DNA from: Actinomadura cremea
GTDB taxonomy: Bacteria > Actinomycetota > Actinomycetes > Streptosporangiales > Streptosporangiaceae
Assembly: GCF_014648495.1 (NCBI RefSeq)
Contig: NZ_BMRF01000002.1
Location: 620,001-684,000 of the forward strand
Direction of reading: 5' to 3'
Length of the DNA: 64,000 nt
In this document: positions 58,393 to 64,000 of the stretch, one piece after another
How positions within the stretch are numbered: position 1 is the first letter of the stretch
How the letters are laid out: every line of letters starts with the position of its first letter
The notes under the pieces: generated by a model
Seen by the model: only the letters and a program-made list of their open reading frames with translations
Told to the model about the DNA's origin: nothing
Database searches by the model: none
Translations under genes and position numbers: made by a program

Positions 58393-59049
58393 ATGGCCCC
58401 CACCTCGACTTCCACCCGCGACCGGCTGCTCGACGCCGCCGAACGCCTGTTCCTCGCCAGGGACGCCGACCAGGTGTCCGTCCGCGCGATCAACGCCGAG
58501 GCGGGGCTGAACCCCGGCGCCGTCCACTACCACTTCGGCTCCCGCGAGGGCCTCGTCACGGCCCTGCTCGAACGCGAGCTGCTGCCGCTGTGGGCGGAGC
58601 GGCTGGAGGGCATCGCCGCGCGGTCCGCCGCCGGTCCGTTCGCCGTGGCCGACCTGGTCACCGCGATCGTCGAGCCGTTCGACGACCTCGTCCGCACCGG
58701 CAAGGGCCGCATGCTGTGCCACCTGCTCGCCCGCTCGGTGCTGGCGGCGTCGCGGCTGCCCGCCAGCTCGCCGTGGTTCGGGCAGGCGCCGTTCGAGGTC
58801 ATGCTCGGCCGCGCGCTGCCGGACCTGACCGTCCGGGAGATCGCCGACCGGTGGCGGCTGGCGTTCACGCTGCTGCTGGAGATCTACGGGCGCGCGGTCG
58901 CGCCCGCCCCGGCGCCCGCCGCGCCGCTCCCCGAGACCCCCACCGTGATCGCGTTCGTCACCGCCGGGCTGACCGCGCCCGCGCCCGTCCGTGGACGGGC
59001 CGGGGAGCCGGTGTCACACTTCCCGTATGGACGGGACCGCCCGGAGTGA
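58393..59049 (+). CDS. TetR-family transcriptional regulator
   Basis: A 218-residue regulator. Residues 8-58 are the HTH (RDRLLDAAERLFLARDADQV, NAEAGLNPGAVHYHFGSREG), followed by a helical domain and an Ala/Pro-rich tail. A GTG at 58375 in frame would add six residues, but the ATG at 58393 starts at conserved sequence. Its last 23 bases overlap the start of the next gene. It probably represses the divergent SDR operon through the 58345-58357 palindrome. Confidence 0.92.
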   Translation: MAPTSTSTRDRLLDAAERLFLARDADQVSVRAINAEAGLNPGAVHYHFGSREGLVTALLERELLPLWAERLEGIAARSAAGPFAVADLVTAIVEPFDDLVRTGKGRMLCHLLARSVLAASRLPASSPWFGQAPFEVMLGRALPDLTVREIADRWRLAFTLLLEIYGRAVAPAPAPAAPLPETPTVIAFVTAGLTAPAPVRGRAGEPVSHFPYGRDRPE

Positions 59050-60322
59050 CGGCCCGCGCGGCCCGCTGCTCGTGCTGATGGGCTCGGGGGAGACCACGCC
59101 GACGATGGTCGGCGTGCACCGGGACGTCGTGGCGCGGGCCCGCCCGGCGAGCGCGGTCGTGCTCGACACGCCCTACGGGTTCCAGGAGAACGCCGCCGAG
59201 ATCTCCGCGCGGGCGCGGGACTACTTCGCGCGCAGCGTCGGGCTCCGCGTCGACGTACCGTCCGGCCTGCGGGGGCCGGTCCGGGAATGGGACGGCGCCG
59301 GCGCGGGCGACCCCGACGCCGGGCTCGCGGCGGTGCGCGCCGCCGACTGGATCTTCGCCGGGCCCGGCAGCCCCACCTACGCCCTCGACTGCTGGCGCGG
59401 CGGCCCCGTCGGCGACGCCCTGGACGACCACGCCCGCACCGGCCGCGCCGCGATCGTGTTCGCGTCCGCCGCCGCCTGCGCGCTCGGCGCGTGGGCGATC
59501 CCCGTCTACGAGATCTACAAGGCGGGCGCGGCGCCGCACTGGCGGCCGGGCCTGGACGTCCTCGGACGCCTCGGCCTGCGCGTCGCGATGATCCCGCACT
59601 ACGACAACGCCGAGGGCGGCACCCACGACACCCGGTACTGCTACCTGGGGGAGCGGCGGCTGCGGATCCTCGAGCGCGAACTGCCGGACGACGCCGCCGT
59701 GCTCGGCCTCGACGAGCACACGGCCGCCGTCGTCGACGCCGGACGCGACCTGGTGCGGGTGCGCGGGCGCGGCGTGCTGACCGTCCGGCGGGCCGGGACG
59801 GGCACGACCGTCCCGGCGGGGGAGACGATCACGCTGACCGAGCTGCGGGCGCTCGTGCGGGGCGAGTCCGCGCCGCCCGCCCGTCCGGCCGCGCCCTCCG
59901 GACCGGACGCCGAACCCGAGGCCGTCACCCTGCGCGAGACGGTGACCCGCTGCGAGGCCCGGTTCGAGGACGCCCTCGGGTGCGCCGACGCGGACGCGCT
60001 CGTCCGCGCCGTCCTGGAGATCGAGGCGTCCGTGGCGTGCTGGGCGGGCGACACCGAGGAGGACGATGGCGGCACCGAATGGGCGCGCGACGTGCTGCGC
60101 AGCCTGATCGTCCGGCTCGGGAAGGCCGCGGGCGCCGGGCTGCGCGACCCCCGCGAGGCCCTCGCGCCCGCCGTGGACGCGCTCGTCGCCGTCCGCGCGG
60201 ACCTGCGCCGCGCGGGGGAGTACGGCGCCGCCGACGCCATCCGGGGCGCGCTCACCGCCGCCGGACTCGAACTCCACGACACCCCGGACGGCACCCGCTG
60301 GGAGCCCGCGCCGGCGTCCTGA
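59027..60322 (+). CDS. cyanophycinase-like (S51) glutamine-amidotransferase-fold protein fused to a CysRS-type C-terminal domain
   Basis: A 431-residue fusion. Residues 12-285 resemble peptidase S51/cyanophycinase-like class I amidotransferase folds: LLVLMGSGETTPTMVGVHRD, FAGPGSPTYALDCWRG and a putative nucleophile in AIVFASAAACALG; DEHTAAVVD and ITLTELRALV close the domain. Residues 310-431 are helical, ending VAVRADLRRAGEYGAADAIR and ALTAAGLELHDTPDGTRWEP, closely like the C-terminal anticodon-binding end of cysteinyl-tRNA synthetase (CysS/YqeB C-terminal domain). The nucleophile is uncertain (Ser or Cys near residue 146-149). It overlaps the TetR gene by 23 bases. Function unknown. Confidence 0.78.
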   Translation: MDGTARSDGPRGPLLVLMGSGETTPTMVGVHRDVVARARPASAVVLDTPYGFQENAAEISARARDYFARSVGLRVDVPSGLRGPVREWDGAGAGDPDAGLAAVRAADWIFAGPGSPTYALDCWRGGPVGDALDDHARTGRAAIVFASAAACALGAWAIPVYEIYKAGAAPHWRPGLDVLGRLGLRVAMIPHYDNAEGGTHDTRYCYLGERRLRILERELPDDAAVLGLDEHTAAVVDAGRDLVRVRGRGVLTVRRAGTGTTVPAGETITLTELRALVRGESAPPARPAAPSGPDAEPEAVTLRETVTRCEARFEDALGCADADALVRAVLEIEASVACWAGDTEEDDGGTEWARDVLRSLIVRLGKAAGAGLRDPREALAPAVDALVAVRADLRRAGEYGAADAIRGALTAAGLELHDTPDGTRWEPAPAS

Positions 60323-60380
60323 CCTGGCACTTTCCCGACCCGCGCGACGAACCCGCGAGCGCGTCTGGCATGCTGTTGCG

Positions 60381-60878
60381 ATGGGTTCGCAACAGGTCGC
60401 GGACGCGACCGCCGCGGTGGCGGTCGAGGCGATCGCCTTCCGGGTGACGCCGGACGGGGGCCTCGCGCACCGCGCGGCGACCGGCCCGCTGGACGCGGGG
60501 CGGCACCCCGACGCGGTCGCCCGCGACCTGCTCGGCCTCCCGCCCGGCACCACCGCGCACCTCCTGCACTCGACGAGCTGGCGGCACGAGCCCGGCGGCC
60601 GCGTCGTCCTCACCTACGCCTGCTGCCCGGACCCGTGCCCCGGCCTGCCCGCCGTCCGGCTGCCCGACCGGACCCCCATCGCCCGCGGGGACGGCCCGTC
60701 CAGCCCGTCCCCGGCCGCCCCGGGGCCCGCGCAGATCGCCGCGCACGCCGCCCGCCACCTGGCCTTCCTGTGCCGCACCGACCCGGACGCCGCCGAGGCC
60801 GTCGCGTCCGTGCCCGGTCTCGCGGCCGCCCTGGACGGCTGGTCCCCGGCCCCGGCCGGGCAGTTGCCCGCGCACTGA
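60381..60878 (+). CDS. 165-residue hypothetical protein
   Basis: The product (MGSQQVADATAAVAVEAIAF) is soluble and Ala/Pro-rich, with a cysteine-containing stretch LTYACCPDPCPGLPAVRLPD and a helical C-terminal part (AHAARHLAFLCRTDPDAAEA). No known fold or catalytic pattern is recognised. Third-position GC bias and a neighbouring promoter-sized gap support a real gene. It lies 58 bases after the cyanophycinase-like gene and may be co-transcribed. Confidence 0.72.
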   Translation: MGSQQVADATAAVAVEAIAFRVTPDGGLAHRAATGPLDAGRHPDAVARDLLGLPPGTTAHLLHSTSWRHEPGGRVVLTYACCPDPCPGLPAVRLPDRTPIARGDGPSSPSPAAPGPAQIAAHAARHLAFLCRTDPDAAEAVASVPGLAAALDGWSPAPAGQLPAH

Positions 60879-60926
60879 CCCGCACCGGATGCGGAGCGTG
60901 GTCGACTGATCGCATAAAGTGTCGCC

Positions 60927-61544
60927 ATGGATCATTCGGAGGGCGATCGGCTGCTCGACACGGCCACGCGGTTGTTCGCCGAACTGGGATACGACGGGAC
61001 CTCCCTGCAGCTCATCGCGGACGCGGCCGGGGTCGATGTCGCGGCCGTCAGCGAGTACGGCGACGGCAAGGCGGGGCTGTACCGGGCCGTGATGCGGCAC
61101 GTCCTGGCCGCCGAACGGGAGAGACTCCAGCCGGCGCTCGACGAATGGACCCCCGATCTGGCGGGTTACCTGCGGGAGGTGGACGCCTACCTGGACTTCT
61201 ATGTGGAGCATCCCATCGTCATGATGCTGTGGCTGCAGCGCTGGCTGGGCGACGCCGCCGACGTTCCCGGCCTGGAGGAGGACTTCACCACCCCGCTGTC
61301 GCTGTGGACGGTGGAACAGTTGAGTCCTCTCATCGCGAGTGACATCGACCCCGACTACGTGGTGTGGACGGTCGTGTGGTGCGTCTTCGGCTTCCTCAGC
61401 GGCGGCATGGTCTACACGGACCTGAAGACCCGCACGCAGCGGATGCGCGGCCACGGCGACGAGCGGCGCGAGCGGGAGGCCGTGGAAAGCTTCCGCGAGC
61501 ACCTGCACAAGCTCATCGGCTGCATGTTCGCTCCGCCGTCCTAG
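60927..61544 (+). CDS. TetR-family regulator, first of a tandem pair
   Basis: A 205-residue regulator with HTH residues 8-55 (TRLFAELGYDGTSLQLIADA). It is a paralogue of the next gene across its whole length: both share FAELGYDGTSLQL, DGKA(G/A)LYRAVM, GDAADVPGLEE and VWTVVWCVFGFL. Just upstream, TGATCGCATAAAGTG precedes the ATG and looks like a decayed version of the operator before the second copy. No ribosome site is evident, suggesting a leaderless mRNA. Confidence 0.88.
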   Translation: MDHSEGDRLLDTATRLFAELGYDGTSLQLIADAAGVDVAAVSEYGDGKAGLYRAVMRHVLAAERERLQPALDEWTPDLAGYLREVDAYLDFYVEHPIVMMLWLQRWLGDAADVPGLEEDFTTPLSLWTVEQLSPLIASDIDPDYVVWTVVWCVFGFLSGGMVYTDLKTRTQRMRGHGDERREREAVESFREHLHKLIGCMFAPPS

Positions 61545-61595
61545 CGGCGCGGCACTCCGGCCGCCGACCCGCACCCTGCTCCGAGTGCCCCTTTG

Positions 61596-61614
61596 TGATC
61601 ACGTACAGTGATCA
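61596..61614. promoter_or_regulatory. perfect 7-bp inverted repeat at the start of the second TetR gene
   Basis: TGATCAC-gtaca-GTGATCA ends two bases before the ATG at 61617. Its position over the probable transcript start points to autorepression. The corresponding site of the first paralogue keeps only the left part. Confidence 0.68.
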
Positions 61615-61616
61615 GC

Positions 61617-62234
61617 ATGCACGGACCGGAATCGGCGCTGCTCGACACGGCCATCCGGCTGTTCGCGGAGCTGGGGTACGACGGCACGTCCCTGCAGCTC
61701 GTCGCCGACGCCGCCGGAGTCGACATGAAGAGCCTCCGCGCGTTCGCCGGCGACGGCAAGGCGGCGCTGTACCGGGCCGTGATGCAGTACGCCGCCGAGA
61801 CCGAGGAGGAGGCGATGGCGCCCGCGCTCGAGGGGCTCACCATCGACCTGGCGGGCTACCTGCGGGTCACCGACGCGTACCTCGACTTCTACGTGGAGCG
61901 CACCGACGTCCTGGCGCTGTGGATGCACCGCTGGATGGGCGACGCCGCCGACGTCCCCGGCCTGGAGGAGCACTACACCAAGCCGCCGGCGCTGCTGTAC
62001 GTGGAGCGGGTGCGCCCCATGGCCCCGCCCGACGTCGACCCCGACCACCTGGTGTGGACGGTCGTGTGGTGCGTCTTCGGCTTCCTCACCGGCGGCCTCG
62101 TCTACAGCGACGGGACGATCGGGCCGGAGCGGCTGCGGGGCCAGGGCCTGCGCCCCCGCGACCCCGCGGCCGTCGAGCGCTTCCGCGCCCACCTGCACAC
62201 GCTGGTCGCGCGCATGCTGATGCCGCTGCCCTGA
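61617..62234 (+). CDS. TetR-family regulator, second of a tandem pair
   Basis: A 205-residue paralogue of the preceding regulator. The HTH (IRLFAELGYDGTSLQLVADA) is nearly identical in the recognition region, while the ligand domain is more diverged (YVERTDVLALWMHRWMGDAA against YVEHPIVMMLWLQRWLGDAA). The ATG at 61617 follows the palindrome 61596-61614; a GTG at 61608 inside the palindrome would add three residues. It converges on the siderophore-type transporter gene. Confidence 0.9.
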   Translation: MHGPESALLDTAIRLFAELGYDGTSLQLVADAAGVDMKSLRAFAGDGKAALYRAVMQYAAETEEEAMAPALEGLTIDLAGYLRVTDAYLDFYVERTDVLALWMHRWMGDAADVPGLEEHYTKPPALLYVERVRPMAPPDVDPDHLVWTVVWCVFGFLTGGLVYSDGTIGPERLRGQGLRPRDPAAVERFRAHLHTLVARMLMPLP

Positions 62235-62253
62235 CCGCGGGGGCGGACCGGCG

Positions 62254-63249
62254 TCAGCGGCCGATCGAGCGGAGGTACTCGGCGAACTTCTCCAGGCCGT
62301 CGACGTTGCGCGGGCCGCTGATGCCCTCGTTGTAGTCGAGGACGAAGAACCTGCCGTCCTTCACGGCGGGCAGGTCGCGGGTGTGCGGGGACGTGCGGAG
62401 GAACTCGATCTTCTCCTTCGCCGGCTGATCCCCGTAGTCCATGATCATGATGACCTCGGGCTTCGCCTCGGCCACCGACTCCCACGACACGCGCGTCCAG
62501 CGTTCCTGCAGGCCGGCGAAGATTTTGCGGCCCCCCGCGAGCCCGATCACGTCGGTCGGCGGCACCTGCGCGCCCGCCGTGAACGCCTGGTCGGTGCCCG
62601 AGTCGTACAGGAACACCGGCACCGGGTCGCCCTGCGGCGCCTCCCGCCGGACGCCCGCGACCCGCCCCTTCAGCTCCGCGACGACCCGCGCCGCCTTCTC
62701 CTCCACCCGGAAGATCTTCCCGAGCCGTTCGAGGTCGCTGTAGAGGGCGTCGAACGGGGCGACCTTCTGCGGGAAACCGGGATAGTTGTAGCAGCTCTCG
62801 GTGTGCATGAAGCTCTGGACGCCGAGCCGGTCGAGGATCGCGGGGGTGATGCCGCGCTCCTCGCTGAACCCGGAGTTCCAGCCCGCCACCACCAGGTCGG
62901 CGCGGGCCCGCACCACGACCTCCTTGTTCAGCAGGTCGTCGCTGAGCATCTCGACCCGCGCGTACTCCGCCGCCCACGGCGACTCGGACACGGGCGGGTT
63001 CGCGGGCGGCATCACGTAGCCGTGGACGCGGTCGGTCAGCCCGAGGGCGAACAGCTTGTCGGCGCTGCCGCCCTCGTAGGCGACCGCGCGCTCCGGGACC
63101 GCGTACTCGACGGGCTCGCCGCAGCGCTGGACGGTGGCCGTCGCGGCCGCCGCGTCGCGCTCGACCTCGGCGCCGCAGCCGGTGACCAGCAGCGCCGCGG
63201 CGGTCGCGGCCGAGCCCAGCGCGGCACGGGGGGATCGGGTCAGGTGCAT
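62254..63249 (-). CDS. ABC transporter substrate-binding lipoprotein (iron-siderophore type)
   Basis: A 331-residue lipoprotein: signal MHLTRSPRAALGSAATAAAL with lipobox LVTGCG. The mature part has the Fe-siderophore (FecB/FhuD-like) layout: RAVAYEGGSADKLFALGLTD, DLVVAGWNSGF, a long central helix (FRVEEKAARVVAELKGRVAG) and PEVIMIMDYG. It would bind an Fe(III)-chelate or cobalamin-like ligand outside the cell. It lies ten bases downstream of the ATPase gene in the same direction, so it is co-expressed with the importer. Confidence 0.9.
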   Translation of the reverse strand: MHLTRSPRAALGSAATAAALLVTGCGAEVERDAAAATATVQRCGEPVEYAVPERAVAYEGGSADKLFALGLTDRVHGYVMPPANPPVSESPWAAEYARVEMLSDDLLNKEVVVRARADLVVAGWNSGFSEERGITPAILDRLGVQSFMHTESCYNYPGFPQKVAPFDALYSDLERLGKIFRVEEKAARVVAELKGRVAGVRREAPQGDPVPVFLYDSGTDQAFTAGAQVPPTDVIGLAGGRKIFAGLQERWTRVSWESVAEAKPEVIMIMDYGDQPAKEKIEFLRTSPHTRDLPAVKDGRFFVLDYNEGISGPRNVDGLEKFAEYLRSIGR

Positions 63250-63259
63250 GGGACGCCTT

Positions 63260-64000
63260 TCAACGCGGGGGCCGGTGCAGGGTGTAGAGGAGTTGCGGGG
63301 CGCCGGTCAGCGGGTGCGGGACGACGCTCGCCGCGACGCCGAACACCGCGTCGACCAGCTCGGGCGTCAGGACGTCCGCGGGCGGGCCCGTCGCGACGAG
63401 CCGTCCGCCGGACAGCACGGCGAGCACGTCGCAGGCCGTCGCGGCGAGGTTGAGGTCGTGCAGGACGACCAGGACGGTGACCCCGCTCGCGCGCAGCAGT
63501 GACAGCAGCTCGATCTGGTGCCGGACGTCGAGGTGGTTCGTCGGCTCGTCCAGCACCAGGATCTCGGGCTCCTGCGCCAGCGCGCGCGCCAGCAGGACGC
63601 GCTGCCGCTCGCCGCCCGACAGGCCGAGCACGCCCCGGCCCGCGAGGTGCGCGATGCCGAGCCGGTCCATCGCCCGCGCGCACACCTCCCGGTCGTGCGG
63701 GCCGAGCGGGCGGGTGCCGGTCAGGTGCGGCGTCCGGCCGAGCGCCACGACCTCCTCGACCGTGAAGTCGAGGTCGACGGTGCCGTCCTGGGTGAGGGCC
63801 GCGACGATCCGGGCCGAGCGCCGCACCGGCATCCGCGCCAGGTCGTCCCCGCCGGCCCGGACCGTCCCCGACGTGGGCCGCAGCGCCCGGTACACGCAGC
63901 GCAGCGCCGTCGACTTGCCGCTGCCGTTCGGCCCGACCAGGCCCACGACCCGTCCGCCCGGGACGTCCAGCGACAGCTCCCGCAGCAGGTCGCGGCCACC
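63260..64000 (-). CDS. ABC transporter ATP-binding protein (FecE-like), 5' end outside window
   Basis: The frame is open to the window edge and encodes at least 246 residues. Walker A is GLVGPNGSGKSTALR, signature GLSGGERQRVLLARAL, Walker B ILVLDEPTNHLD and H-loop VVLHDLNLAA, the set typical of FecCD-associated ATPases. The D-loop HLDVRHQIELLSLLR also matches siderophore importers. It energises uptake by the adjacent binding protein. The permease genes are presumably beyond the edge. Confidence 0.93.
   Translation of the reverse strand, partial: GGRDLLRELSLDVPGGRVVGLVGPNGSGKSTALRCVYRALRPTSGTVRAGGDDLARMPVRRSARIVAALTQDGTVDLDFTVEEVVALGRTPHLTGTRPLGPHDREVCARAMDRLGIAHLAGRGVLGLSGGERQRVLLARALAQEPEILVLDEPTNHLDVRHQIELLSLLRASGVTVLVVLHDLNLAATACDVLAVLSGGRLVATGPPADVLTPELVDAVFGVAASVVPHPLTGAPQLLYTLHRPPR

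Overview
The window is very GC-rich coding DNA with strong third-position GC bias, GTG/TTG starts and many ATGA/GTGA gene overlaps. This is typical of a filamentous actinomycete. The DUF574-type methyltransferase, SAV_2336-type protein, SARP regulator and abundant TetR and fatty-acid genes point to Streptomyces, Actinomadura or a relative; I lean to Streptosporangiales, but no marker gene fixes the genus. No tRNA, rRNA, CRISPR array or intact transposon was seen.

Layout. 0-5 kb: end of a beta-glucosidase and a FadD3-like acyl-CoA ligase facing two acyl-CoA dehydrogenase subunits and an enoyl-CoA hydratase. 5-7 kb: an HTH regulator followed by a deletion scar that joins the tail of a reversed DUF2249 gene to a multicopper oxidase lacking its N-terminus. 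7.6-15.2 kb: a four-gene, translationally coupled (ATGA) operon encoding a lipase, a transglutaminase-like/VMAP-type protein, a MoxR AAA ATPase and a SAV_2336-type vWA protein. This matches the VMAP 'ternary' NTP-dependent conflict systems. 15.3-19.6 kb: a convergent operon with a TRAFAC-type GTPase, a GAP1-type partner and a stand-alone homologue of the C-terminal half of the SAV_2336 protein. 19.8-23.1 kb: a DUF4407 membrane coiled-coil protein overlapping a Ser/Thr kinase. 23-29 kb: ChaB-like, hemerythrin, ArsB/NhaD, CPA1 antiporter, CBS and MatC-like transporter genes. 29-35.3 kb: TetR, acyl-CoA synthetase, acyl-CoA dehydrogenase, glucose-dehydrogenase-like and GH15 genes.

35.4-47.6 kb is the most unusual part. 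A TPR-CHAT protease gene appears split into two divergent genes. Next comes an operon of a SARP regulator fused to a ThsA-type macro domain, a small CATRA-associated protein and a CATRA-TIR protein, then a short unknown gene. A cyclophane-RiPP cluster follows: precursor ending WNSWSD, 2OG-Fe(II)-like oxygenase, radical SAM/SPASM enzyme and asparagine-synthase-like protein. The same 11-bp-spaced direct repeat (CGCTTCC), with a shared flanking element, lies upstream of both the RiPP precursor and the short unknown gene. The layout fits a SARP-macro factor that senses a TIR-made nucleotide and switches on a peptide product. That model is inference.

47.6-64 kb: P450, DUF574 methyltransferase, acyltransferase-3, MMPL transporter, a zinc-ribbon protein, TetR-regulated hydrolase and OYE/SDR genes, a cyanophycinase-like protein fused to a CysRS-type C-terminal domain, a tandem TetR duplication, and the start of a siderophore-type ABC importer cut by the window end.
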